Below are positions 24,560 to 35,464 of a stretch of 64,000 nucleotides of DNA, piece by piece. The DNA is from Cololabis saira (Eukaryota > Chordata > Actinopteri > Beloniformes > Belonidae): contig NC_084587.1 of assembly GCF_033807715.1 (NCBI RefSeq), forward strand, positions 14,427,017-14,491,016, read 5' to 3'. The translations under genes were made by a program, and so were the position numbers. Under the pieces are notes generated by a model, which made no database searches, was not told where the DNA came from, and worked only from the letters and a program-made list of their open reading frames with translations. The stretch's first letter is position 1, and each line of letters starts with the position of its first letter.

Positions 24560-25060
24560 AGAATACGTGTGAATAAAAGGAAAGCAGGTGGAATGGTGAA
24601 GAAGGTGATGGGAGTTTAAATACTCGGGGTCAACTATGGAGAGTATGGAAAGAAGGTGCAGGAAGGAAGGAAGGAATGGGAGATTATTTCCTGGAGAGAT
24701 CTGTAACAGAGAGCAGGAAAAGGAAAGGTTTACACGAGTCCAGCTCTGCTCTATGGACTGGAGATGGTTGTACAGACCAAGACACAGGTGGCAGAATAGG
24801 AAATGTTAACATTTTGTTTGGGAGTGATGAGGACGGACGGGATTAGAAATGAAGACACCAGAGGGCCATGGTTGAACATGACGGAGAGAAAGAGATGCCA
24901 AATTGAAATGCAGAGAAGAGAGATAGAGAAAGATGCTGCAAATGATGCAAGAGCTTTCTGAATGTAGCGAAAGAGGACAAGGAGTCGGTTGGTGAGACGG
25001 AGGAAGATGCAAAAGACGGGGCGAGACAGGAACAGGTGATCCGCGTAGGCGACTCACAAA
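24560..25060 (+). pseudogene. LINE reverse-transcriptase relic (L2-like)
   Basis: Around 24735-24850, frames read LLYGLEMVVQTKTQ, then CLGVMRTDGIRNED, the familiar region after the RT domain of fish L2-like LINEs. It is shifted and interrupted by stops, so inactive. 25040-25236 is an open stretch with no clear identity. Confidence 0.6.
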
Positions 25061-25898
25061 GAGAAAAGCTCAAAGACGTCCTTCCTTTGAATGGAGCACA
25101 GATTTCAGATGTGACCTTCGGTCTCAGATGCGATGTACTCGGTGAGTTTATTGCCAGAAAAAGTTTCCAAAAAGCTGACTTGGTGTGTACAGTTTTATTT
25201 GGCAATAATAATAAAAAAAAAAAAATTGAGGCTTAATTAGAAACATTTTATCAAAATGTGGCTAGCCTCTTTGTCCTCAGAAGTTATAGGGGGAAAAAAA
25301 ACTCATTCCTTTTTTCTTTTTTTTTTGTTTTCTGTTATTTAATCAAGATAAACATACTGAACTGCAAAAATCTGATTTACAAAATTTCCAGAGTAACAAA
25401 CTGACTTGATGTACAGGAATCTAAATGTGTGCTTACTCTGCAAAATGTCAACACAGCAAGGGTGAACTAAAGAAAAAGGTGCATCTTGAAAAGATTTAAA
25501 TCAAGAGGGAACATTCAGTGGCTGCAGAATGATTAACAAAATATAAATAAGAGGTCCAGCGCAATCAATGACTTAATTGACAAAAATGCCAACTTTCAAA
25601 GTCAACTGCCGTTACTGAACAAAATAAACTTTGTGTGTTCACATTAGTTTTCCACACACTCCTTAAATAGATTCTTTTTTTTGCATCTGCTCCATATGTT
25701 GGAGAAAATTTGACATCAGCAATGTAAGTTTAGGAAAAAGCCGTGAACAATAAACACAGGAAAACATATATACCTATAAAAGCCAACAAAGTAAGCAGAA
25801 AGTTGGAGGATGAAGACTGGTTGTAAAATATCCAACGAGGGATGATGACGATGTCGAGGGCAGGTTTCTACAAGGAGAGGTGAAGGGATGCTTCGAGG
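25061..25898 (-). other. Likely CDK2AP2 3' UTR and downstream sequence
   Basis: This is AT-rich sequence downstream of the CDK2AP2 stop. TTTATT at about 25195 on the + strand is an AATAAA on the gene strand and could be the poly(A) signal, but other AT-rich candidates exist. Confidence 0.35.
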
Positions 25899-28800
25899 TT
25901 ATGTGCGGGCGCTTCTCTCCGTTTCTGCAAGACATTCCCTGACCAGTGCACGGGCATGGATTATACCTGGATGAGAGGAACACGAGGTCCATTAGGAAAA
26001 GTTGAAAGTGACATACAGGGTCTAATACTTCAGCTTAGGGGTGTAACAATATATCGTGCCACGAAATTTCGCGATACAAAAACGTCACAATACGTGTTGT
26101 GGAGGTGACAAACTGTATCGCGATATTGGGTTATTAATATTAATCTATTGTGTTGACTAGTAACGTGCATCCGACCACGTCGACCACAGATAAACTGACT
26201 AGTGTCGTCATAGTCCCTAATTTACATCAGAATATAAAGAATATATTTATAAAATAATGAACCCTGAATTACCAAAATAACCTTCTTAACAAAAATAAAT
26301 CTCCTCTTACACTTATAAGGTGAGCATGAATTAATATTTTTTATGATGTAAAATTGTATGTATTTACTTTTATTTATTTATTTATTTAATTTTAGTTGTT
26401 AAATTTCTGGAAAAGAAAAAAGTCAAATCATTCATGAGAGAAACTATTCAGATTGTGGCAAAATATTTTTACTTGTATGAAACTGAAGATGCATAATGCA
26501 AACCTGACATTTACTTTTAGTTCAGTTTGTGGAAAATGGTTTGCCTGGCTTTCGTATCGTGCGATTAGTGTATCGTTACACCCCTACTTCAGCTACAGCA
26601 GAACTAAGGACTGTCAGTTTTTTTTAAATAACAATAACAAGAAAATTGTGGGAAAAAAAAATTCCATCTAATTCTAACTGGACATCTTTCACTCAACTGT
26701 GGCCACTTTGGTTTTATTGCTGCAGCATTTGTACTGCAAACATGGAAACAGCACTGTGTTTGGACCAAAAACTGGCCGGGCCTTGCATCGGGCAAAGCTC
26801 AAGAAAAGTTTTCTTTTCCATCATTTGATGACAGAGTTACCACCTTCCCTGAAAACTTGGACCTCACATGATTTAAATAAGCAATTCATGACACAAATCA
26901 GTGCTCACGAAAAATTATAACTTGTACTGGCGACAAAAATACCTCTCTTTAGCCTCTCCATCGCGCTCTTGCTCCCGGCGTACGTCGGCCTGATCTCGCG
27001 GCTCATCTCCTCGATGACGGACAGAAGCTCGCTGTAAGTGGATCCTTGGGACACTTTGACAGGCTGAACATTTGCACAGATGTAGAAAGTTTGGGGAAAT
27101 AGGAAACAAAAAAAAAAAATCCATCAGAACTTGTCACAGCTGAAAATGTATATCAGACAGCAAAACTCTTGTGATTACATGCCTCCGCTGACAAGTTATA
27201 CCGCAAAGGAATATGTTGACACTTGTGTAGATTGTGAAGGGAATGGAAACGATGTTTTCTCATTTGTGAAACATTACATTGATTAAACTTAAGTTTGTTG
27301 AGTCGTTTTGTACCATTAGTTCTGCTTCATGCCTACTGCAGGAGATATAAGACACATTACAGCTGCCAGATACGCCTTCCTTGTATGTGTCCACGTGCTT
27401 GGACAAACAAGCAAAGTTGCAGCAAGGATGATAATTTGGTTTCCATAAATGCTCTTTTATTTATTTGCTGTTTAAAAGTAGAAACAATTAATGAAAGAGC
27501 AACATTTCTTTTAAGTGAAAACATCTGTTTCCATTACTCTTTTGCACAAAAGATTAGATCTGTGAATTTGCGATAAAGGTGGCGCTGCAGGGGGTCGTGT
27601 TTCCATTGAACAGTGTTTTTTGAATGAGCGTATTTTTCTTAATGTGAGAATTCTCCACAAAGCAACAAAAAAGAAAATCCCAACATTAAAGCAGATAAAC
27701 AAAAGTGTCTTTAATTTGACAAATTATTGCAATTGCTGCTACCCCTGTTGAGAAAATAGTCAGATGATGAAGGCAGCTGATCATTCAAAAGATTATTCAA
27801 AGGCAAAGCCCTGATGTAATGCGTGATGATTAAGTAGTGTTACAGCACAACTACACAGCTCCGCCCTCTCAACCCACCAAGATGAAGAAGGTCAACAAGT
27901 CAAGAAAAATGTTCCAATCAAATCTTCCTTTCCGCTGTGTCTAATTAACGCAAACAAATCTCGACTTTTTGGATCGATACCCACTTCAATCAGGCCCAGA
28001 TTCAGCTTCCCCTCTCAGTATTTCACCCCTTCCCACATGGTGCACAAGCCTGCGGCTGACTAACAGCAACAACCCTCAAGCACATGGAAGAATAATTAGT
28101 ACAGAAAGAGCCGTTTCTCTGGTGCCACTTTAAAAGTCTGGAAATCTCTGATTGTGAATTAACTAAAACACATTCTGTTTGCGACAATGTTGCTGAACTG
28201 ATGACTGAATCTTCAAGCTTCTCAGTCTTTTGTTTCTTATAGTGAAACTCTGATAAAAATAACATATACTAACATTTGTAGTGGTGAAAGATAAGGAGAT
28301 CTTTCACAAAAATTATTTAATTTCAAATGATAAACTACAGTGATGCATTTTGTCCAAAATGAGCTGGAACATTTGATTAGAACAAGTATTAAATGTTATA
28401 TATAAATGTGTGAGACATTTTGCAATAGCTTACTGTCAAATATTTTATATATTTTGCCATATTAAGGACACATGCAAAGTGGAAAACAAATGTCATACAA
28501 TGCCAAAAATGCCTTGAGCGAGGAGTATTGTGAGTATGAATGTATCGCAGACGTTACCTGAACGAAGCCCATAGAGGGCGGGCCAAAGTCACTGAAAGCT
28601 GGCCTAAAGTTGGATGACGAGGGAAGAGACGGGGAAGGCACCGAAGAACCTGAGCAGAAATATAAAAAAAAAGATATGCAACATGAAAACCTGAGCAGAT
28701 GAGGCGAAATACTGACAAGAAACCTTTGTTTTCATATCTTACAAACCGGTTACATTTTTTAAATGGCACCACTTTTTAGGACTAAAAGTACTGAGAATCT

Positions 28801-31800
28801 CACATTACAAACTGACAGCGTTTACATGCATCAATAACCCTTTTAAAACCGGAATATTAGCAATAACCCAGTTTTGCACGGCCATGTAAACACCAATAAC
28901 CCCTTTGAATAACCGGAATTTGCTCATATTCTGGTTTTTAAAAACCCGAATATGACCCCTGGGTTACTCCTTTTCTAACCCGAATATTTGGTCATGTAAA
29001 CGCCTAACGGGATATCCCCATCAAACGGAACATGAATTTGTTTTCTGCGCATGTTCTTTTCGCAAGGAATCCTGGTCTTTTGAGTCCAGGAAATACTTAT
29101 AAACATGGCGAAACGCAAGACCACGCCACACTTTTGGAGTGAGGAAGAGACTTATCACTTCATAATGAAAGATATGAAGATTTTGGCATTTGTAGACGGT
29201 AGAAAGTACCGGGATAGCGAGATTTACAAGAAGGTGAGAGAAAAGTTGCGCAAAGCAGCATTTGTACGAATGCCAGACCAGATCAAGCTCCGCTGGAAGA
29301 CACTGAAAAAGGCGAACTACAGGGCAGAGAAACAAAACGAGTTCTACTGGGCTGCTCATTATCCGCCGTGCTGCAGTTATTGTTGTCGTTTTTGAATTTG
29401 GATACAGGAAGAAGAAGCAGAAATGACGGGAATTGCGTCATCACGTTCTCCTCGCGTCGCTGGTTTGATGGAGATATCCCAAATGATTAATTACCATGTA
29501 AACAGGGTTTGCCCTGTTTGCTCACGCATGTAAACGGAATATTCCGAATGTTTCAGTAACCGGAATATTAGCAATAACCTGAATTTTGACTGCATGTAAA
29601 CGTAGTCTCTGTTAGTGGATCTGTGATTGGAAGTCATACTGCAGAAGTCCTGGGGGGTGCCGTAAAGTCTTGTATATATGCGCAAAGCTCGATTTCTCCA
29701 CCTTGCTGTAGTTTGGGAATTTTCTAGATATAGTAAACTGTCTAAGAGTTATGATTACAAGACGTAAAAATACTTACTAAATGCTAAAATACAACATGTC
29801 ATGTCCAGACTTTTGAAGCACAGTGTATACCTTTACATACCGGTAGTTTGTTTTTTATAGTCTCAAATGAGCAAAATTTGCTCATCACACATATTTTTGA
29901 CTGACGCAACCATTTTCAATTTCTTCTAGTGACTTGGCACATGCCTTAAACAACTTTTGTTTAATGTTGTTACACATAATAGCTAAAAAAAATGCTTTAA
30001 GGTATTTTACAATTCATAATCCGATAAGTCGATTAATCGTTTCAATAATCAATAGATTCACTGACCAATAAGACCAATAAGTTTATTACCTATTTTGAGT
30101 AAAATAATGGAGAGAATTGTGTTTGAAGAAATTCAGTTTTATTTTTCAAAGAATAATTTATTTACTGATTTCCAGCACGCATACAGGGAAAAATACTCCA
30201 CAGCAACAGCCTTAACTCAGATGGACGACTGGTATAATAATCTCAAACAAAAGAAAATTATTGGAGCTATTTTTCTTGATTTTTCTGCAGCGTTTGATAT
30301 TGATATCATGAGTTAATATTAGAAAAACTAAAACGTTATGGTTTTTCTTCTTCTGTATTGTTAACAATTAAGAGTTATTTGAGCGAGAGACAGCAATTGG
30401 TTTATTTTAATGGAAGTGAGTCAGATATAAGGTATGTTAAACATGGAGTACCTCAAGGAAGTTGCCTTGGGCCTCTTTTATTTTCTATTTTTACTAATGT
30501 TTTCCCTTTGGTATTACATAAAGCACACATGGCATTGTATGCGGATGATAGTACAATTTATTTAACAGAAGAAACAATTAGTGATTTAAATACAAATTTA
30601 AGAGAGGAAATTAAATTAGTTATGGATTTGATTAATAGCAATAAACTTATTTTGAATGTGTCGAAGACCACTGGGATGATTGTTGGAACAAACCACACAT
30701 TGAGTACGAATCCAAGGCTTGACCTTACCATTAATATTGAAACAATCAAACAAGTTAATGAAGTTAAACTGTTGGGGATTATTATTGATAATACATTAAC
30801 ATGGCACAAACACATACAGAGAATAGTAACAAAAATTGGAAATATTTTATCAATGATCAGGAGATGCAAAAAATATCTTACGCCACAAACGACTAATCAA
30901 GTAATTCAAGCCTTGGTTTTGTCACATCTGAATTATTGTACTGTTGTCTGGTCAAACACATCATTGGGAAATATAAGAAAGCTGCAACTGGCTCAGAATA
31001 AAGAATAAAGCAGCACGTGTTGCTCTTTCATGTGGAAGAAGGACAAATGTTGCTAAAATGCATGACAGTCTCTGTTGGATAGATGTAAGAAATAGATTTT
31101 TGTACTTGTTGATGGTTTTTATAAGAAATGTTATTATTACAAAAATGCCAAGACTTTTGTATAGAAAAATTAACCTTCAGTTCAGAAACACATAACTATT
31201 CAACAAGACATGCTGCTAGAGGTTGCTTTACCTTACCAAAATCTAACATCTGCTGGCACAGTGATATACAGAGCAATGAAGGAGTGGAATTCACTTCCTG
31301 ATTATGTAACGCAACAGAAAAATGTGCTAAGTTTTAAAATGAAACTAAAGGATTATTATTAAACACAAAATTTTAAGGATTAATATTTAATAATTAATTA
31401 ATTAATTAAATAATTAAATATTTAACTCATATTGATGGGTCATGGCATCTTTGCAATGTAACAAAGTATTCGTGATGATTCAATGTAGGAGCTTGTCTTG
31501 TATGTTTTCCTGTTTATATGTTTTTTTTGTGTGAACTTTGTGTTTCTGTATATATTTGTGATTATGAATGAGTATTTTTTCTGTTTGGTTTGTATTTGAA
31601 TTCATCTTTATTTCGGCTTGTACAGAACAAGATGAAAAGGAAAGAAGAAAAAAAAAAAAAACATTTCTTTTGCCGAAAAGGTGTAGGCTGAAGCCGTAGC
31701 TTATAGTGCCTACCCTTTTTTCTTATGATCAGCAAAAATATGAGACATTAGCTTTTACTTAGTGGAAACAAACAATACATAAAGAAGAAAAAAATAAGTA

Positions 31801-32593
31801 AGACAAAATATAAAATTGACGTTTCACATCCTAGAATGTTTTTGATAGTATACTTTATAATTATAGTGTTTTATATTTATTTACAGTATTTTCTTTAAAC
31901 AATTTCTTAAACTTGACGATAGAGCGACACATTTTTAGGTTGTTATTACAACTATTCTAAATTTCTCTAGCCTTAATTGATGTACATTTCTTTTTAATAT
32001 TAGTTCTTGCTGTCGTCATCTCAAACATGAGTTTCCCCCTCAGGTCATAGCGGGTTTCTTTTATCTGGAACAGGTCCTGAATGCAGTTTGGAAGCAGTTT
32101 CTGCTGGGCTTTAAAAGCAAATAAAACCGTTTTCTGCTCTACTACATCATGGAATTTTAAGTTATTATATTTAATAAAAATATTATTTGTTGTTTTATAA
32201 TAGTCAGATCTATTAATTATCTTTAAAGCTCTTTTCTGTAATAGAAAAATAGGGTTTGTATTTGTTTTATAGGTGTTACCCCATGTCTCCACACAATAAG
32301 TCATGTATGGAACAATGAGTAAGTTATTGTGTGTACACTGTATTGTCACTCATGAGATTATGAAGACCCCAGGAAGAATAGCTGCTGCTTTGCAAAAGCT
32401 AATGGGGATCTTAATAAAACAAACAAACAAACAAACTGACTGTGAAAACAGCCACTGTAGAACTGGTAAGCCAAATATTGATTCATGATATTATGCCCGA
32501 GAGCTGATACCGGCCCTAACAAGACCGTCTCAGAGTACCTGGTGGGGTGTGGTTGGAGCCGGATGGAGCTGGTGCGATGGGTTTGTAACTCAT
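25899..32593 (-). CDS. cdk2ap2: CDK2AP2, CDK2-associated protein 2 (4 exons, 111 aa)
   Basis: Exons, in gene order: 32539-32593, 28558-28649, 26943-27063 and 25899-25966. All are GT-AG and the frame closes to 112 codons. The product is a small nuclear protein of the CDK2AP/DOC-1 family. From the family, it binds CDK2-related partners and is a subunit of the NuRD chromatin complex. Seen here: [13 protein letters not shown] at the start; [13 protein letters not shown] (about 37-49); then [32 protein letters not shown] and [18 protein letters not shown] to the end, almost identical to the human protein. Human CDK2AP2 is 126 aa, and the missing residues are in the Gly/Pro/Ser linker after the N-terminus. 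Intron 1 (3.9 kb) carries several transposons and intron 3 a hAT MITE. The gene is convergent with AIP. Confidence 0.95.
26036..26586. mobile_element. hAT-like MITE (551 bp) in CDK2AP2 intron 3
   Basis: It starts TAGGGGTGTAAC and ends GTTACACCCCTA. The exact 8-bp duplication CTTCAGCT lies at 26028-26035 and 26587-26594. Non-coding core, AT-rich. Confidence 0.9.
27064..28557. other. CDK2AP2 intron 2, nothing recognised
   Basis: No gene, repeat end or RNA was recognised. The sequence looks single-copy by eye. Confidence 0.4.
28810..29612 (+). mobile_element. DNA transposon with Myb/SANT ORF and TTTACATGCA ends
   Basis: Inverted ends GCGTTTACATGCA (28819 region) and TGCATGTAAACG (29592-29603), with inner repeats ACCGGAATATTAGCAATAAC at 28849 and 29560 and many GTAAAC motifs. 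It encloses an open Myb-like ORF. Myb/SANT proteins are the second gene of PIF/Harbinger elements, so this is probably a derivative of that group, but I could not settle a target duplication. Located in CDK2AP2 intron 1. Confidence 0.6.
29105..29395 (+). CDS. Myb/SANT-like DNA-binding protein of a transposon (96 aa)
   Basis: An uninterrupted ORF starting at the ATG of AACATGGCG. It reads [14 protein letters not shown] (about 11-24), then [18 protein letters not shown] (about 39-56), and [17 protein letters not shown] (57-73). The tryptophan and helix pattern (W..EE..., then ...KVREKL..., then R.W..LK) is that of Myb/SANT-like trihelix proteins, which bind transposon ends in Harbinger elements. 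The last 20 or so residues are rich in Cys and Tyr, so the C-terminus is probably truncated. It may still be translatable, but as a transposon product rather than a host gene. Confidence 0.55.
   Translation: MAKRKTTPHFWSEEETYHFIMKDMKILAFVDGRKYRDSEIYKKVREKLRKAAFVRMPDQIKLRWKTLKKANYRAEKQNEFYWAAHYPPCCSYCCRF
30077..31370 (+). pseudogene. LINE reverse-transcriptase relic in CDK2AP2 intron 1
   Basis: Two large frames of a Jockey/CR1/L2-group reverse transcriptase. 30095-30313 carries [22 protein letters not shown] and [10 protein letters not shown] (the catalytic-region FLDFSxAFD motif). 30358-31005 carries [17 protein letters not shown] and the active-site box YADDSTIY. A stop and frame change at 30314-30357 and a stop at 31006 break it. 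31010-31200 continues in other frames (RNRFLYLLM). The motifs themselves are intact, so it is a fairly recent copy. It is antisense to CDK2AP2. Confidence 0.85.
31615..32350 (-). pseudogene. LINE C-terminus and 3' end on the minus strand
   Basis: The minus frame 31957-32349 reads [34 protein letters not shown] and [21 protein letters not shown], the C-terminal part of a LINE reverse transcriptase. The 3' half (31615-31960) is homologous to 16345-16790. Same family, opposite orientation, in two different host introns. Confidence 0.8.
32346..32440 (+). repeat. LINE tail fragment with (CAAA)n
   Basis: 'gaccccaggaagaatagct' wording followed by AATAAAA and a (CAAA)n run at 32417-32437, the usual end of a common fish LINE. 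Confidence 0.6.
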
Positions 32594-32700
32594 GGCGATT
32601 TCAGCTGGCAGCTCCACGTACAACGCGCTGCTTCCTCCGGCCCCGTCAACCCGGTGCTTATACAGCTTTACTGGTGGTGATGAGCTCCTAAGAGCTGTTT
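32594..32700 (-). promoter_or_regulatory. CDK2AP2 5' UTR and proximal upstream region
   Basis: GC-rich sequence just 5' of the CDK2AP2 ATG. A possible acceptor (TTTGAAACAG on the minus strand, near 32698) would mean a further noncoding exon upstream; none was located. No TATA box is clear. Confidence 0.35.
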
Positions 32701-32924
32701 CAAAACAAACACAGATGCAAAATGACATACATTTTATGATTTTTACATTTCACTGGTAATTATTTATATGCAAAAGAGTGGACTGCGAGTGGGTATATGA
32801 ACTGAACTTGAATGTAGCAAGAGATCAGTAGAGGGAGCAATGCATTGTATGCAGTAGCGGTAACTCTGTTAAATTATGTTATGATTAAGAGACCATTAAA
32901 TCAAAAGCCAAGCCTATTTATTGG

Positions 32925-33340
32925 TTGATTTACATTTCTACCATCACCTATGGTTATCACTTGTGGGTAAAGGCTGAAAGAACAAAATCACAAATACAAG
33001 CAGTTGAAAAGAGTTTCCTCTGCAGGGATGCTGGACTCTCCCTTAGACATAAGGAAAGAAGTTCAAATATCCAGAAGGGACTCGGAGCAGAGCTGCTGCT
33101 CCTCATCACTGAGAGGAGCCTTTTGAGTTAACTGTTGGACGACTCGGGGAGGTGTTTCAGGCAACTGAGAGCAGACCTTGAAGACCCAGCACGGGAAGGT
33201 TATACCTCTCTATGTTCCTCAGCGTCCTCCTGGAGGTGCTAGAGGAGATGGGCAAGGAAAGAGAGGTCTAAGCCCTCTGCTTGGGCTGCTAACCCCATGA
33301 CCTGAACCCGGTCATTGGAAGATAATTGATAGATCTTTGC
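32925..33340 (+). pseudogene. LINE C-terminal relic
   Basis: It reads YGYHLWVKAERTKSQIQAVE, then SFLCRDAGLSLRHKERSSNI and GLGAELLLL, the well-known post-RT segment of a fish LINE. Degraded continuation (GQGKRGLSPLLGLL) is seen at about 33250-33295. Stops at 33129 and later; inactive. Confidence 0.7.
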
Positions 33341-33467
33341 CTCATCATATCTCCTTTAAACACATTTCAGTAATTATTTTACAACTAATACACAAAGCAA
33401 GCCCAGATGGGACTTTGAATCTAACTTTTGGTTAGTCCAACTGAGGATGCAGTGACTCCACGGACAC

Positions 33468-34101
33468 TAGGAATGGGCGATGTTTTACCGTTCACGATAT
33501 ACCGTCAAAATAATTCCCCACGGTAAGAATTTGTCATCTCGCGGTAAAAATGATAAATTCCCGTTGATGACGTTTTTGTGTAAAGCCGGATTTATGGTTC
33601 TGCGTTAAATCGGCGCACAACGTACGTGTGCGGGAGGGAGGGAAGGAGGGAGGGAGGGAGGGAGGGAGGAAGGAAGGAAGGAAGGAAGGAAGGAAGGAAG
33701 GAAGGAAGGAAGGAAGGAAGGAAGGAAGGAAGGAAGGAAGGAAGGAAGGAAGGAAGGAAGGAAGGAAGGAAGGAAAAATTCCTGTTGATGACGTTTTTGT
33801 GTAACAAACATGGCGGGTCTGAGAGCAAGGAGCTTGAGTCATTACAGTTTTGCAGTACAGGTGGACTCATTTAATTGGTTTTTATTAATTCAATTTAATT
33901 GGTGTAGTTTAGTAGCATTTAGTATCTTTTAGAGCAGTGTTTTGGGGGCTCCAAAGACTTAATGTGGTGATAGATTTATAGTTACAAAGGTGGAGTTGAA
34001 TTGGTATATTTTTTTTTGTTTTAATCGTCATTTTTATCGTTATCGGGATAAATGCCAGAAATTATCGTGATTCCATTTTTAGTCCATACCGGCCATCCCT
34101 A
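33468..34101 (+). mobile_element. hAT element, copy B2, with inserted GGAA array
   Basis: TIRs TAGGAATGGGC and GGCCATCCCTA, with an exact 8-bp duplication ACGGACAC at 33460-33467 and 34102-34109. It shares its 5' and 3' arms with copy B1 (17382-18217) but has lost the BED-finger region and gained a foreign insertion (33584-33775). Confidence 0.9.
33584..33775. repeat. Insertion carrying (GGGA)n/(GGAA)n in hAT copy B2
   Basis: It starts with about 50 bases of a dispersed MITE end (GGATTTATGGTTCTGCG, also seen inverted at 35378-35464 and 41995-42080), then GGGA units, then about 27 GGAA units. It is flanked by a direct duplication of nearly 30 bp of the hAT element (33555-33583 and about 33776-33804). 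Confidence 0.75.
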
Positions 34102-34301
34102 ACGGACACTCACACCACGTGTATTTAAACTTGTTTGTTCATATATTTGATGCACTTATATAGAGTACAGATTGCGACTAAGAAAAAGACATTGTGCAGA
34201 TAAGTAGGGAGCCTCATCCACCTTTTTCTAATTTCTGCAGCATATTTGGGAATCATATTGAGCCTCAGAATGTTGCATCCAGCAACATTATATGTAATAT
34301 G

Positions 34302-34306
<5 letters not shown>

Positions 34307-34346
<40 letters not shown>
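34307..34346. repeat. (TA)n microsatellite
   Basis: A pure TA dinucleotide run. Confidence 0.9.
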
Positions 34347-34349
<3 letters not shown>

Positions 34350-34679
34350 GATTCTGGGGTCAATGTGTCAGAATCAGAAGTGGCTTCACATGATTTGTTT
34401 TTGACTACAGCTCAAGACTGAAACTAATAAATAAAACCTCCCTACTTCTACCACAATAGGACATGAATAAATAAATATATGACTGGAACAGAAACGGAGG
34501 ATCTTACTTCGGATCAAAAACAAAACAAAAAAAGATGCAGGGTCTAAAAAACCCAGATATTTGTCAGAAAAATGATCAGTCTTGAAAATAACTGAAGGTT
34601 TTCAATTCTTCTAAATATAATCATCTATTCTGTAAATAACTATAACTTCTGACTGTTAACTACTTCATAAGTTCAAAAC

Positions 34680-35092
34680 TCCCAGACCCCTGAGGTTCAT
34701 CTGGATCTGGTTTGTTGTGTGTCCCAAGAACCAGAACCAAGCAAGGTGAGGCAGCGTTCAGTTATTCTGCTCCTCACCGGTGGAACAAACTTCCTGTAGA
34801 CCTGAGGTCTGCTCCAACTGTAGATCCTTTAAATCAGGCCTAAAAACATTACTGTTTACTGAAACGTACTCTTAAATTAAATACTTACCTGCTGTATTCT
34901 ACTGCCCTTATTTTTAACAGCTTGTGCTTTTTATTATTGTACTTCTTTTCTTATCATCTTATTCTTAATTCTTTCAATCTTATTTGTTATTTACTGTTTA
35001 ATTATGTCTTGCTGCTTTTAATGTTGATGTAAAGCACTTTGAATTACCTTGTGTTGAATTGTGCTATATAAATAAACTTGCCTTGCTTTGTC
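34680..35092 (+). repeat. LINE 3' end with coding remnant
   Basis: Coding trace near 34730-34850 (CCAGAACCAAGCAAGG, GGTGGAACAAACTTCC wording). The 3' UTR ends at 'ttgtgctatataaataaact', the standard tail of a very common fish non-LTR retrotransposon. Confidence 0.65.
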
Positions 35093-35377
35093 ATAAACCC
35101 CTCTCTTACCACTATATGAAACACAGAATTCCGCTTTAAATCCAATTCAGGTTATTTGTGCAGCACTAACTCACAACACGTGTTTTGTTTCCCAGGGCAC
35201 TTTATGAACTAAACAAGTTATCAATGTCTAACTAAGTGCACTCCAATTCAATAAAGTTACTATTCACTCACTCATTCATTAGAGTGAAATATAATTGTAT
35301 TTGGCATTGTAAAAAAATACATTTAAAACACATTTAAACCATAATAACAGCTTTCAGTTTCTCATTCAGGTCGATGT

Positions 35378-35464
35378 TGTTGACGGCGTACCCTACGGCG
35401 TTAGGTACGCGGCGACGCCGTAGGCTCTGCGACGATTTAACGCGGAACCATAAATCAGCCTTGA
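35378..35464. repeat. MITE end fragment (AACGCGGAACCATAAATCAG type)
   Basis: It shares its end with 41995-42080 and, inverted, with 33584-33600, and contains CCTACGGCG palindromic units. A short dispersed element end; no target duplication was identified. Confidence 0.6.

Noticed and set aside
33534..33874. Frames of 70-100 codons on both strands
   Set aside because: GGAA microsatellite inside a hAT copy.
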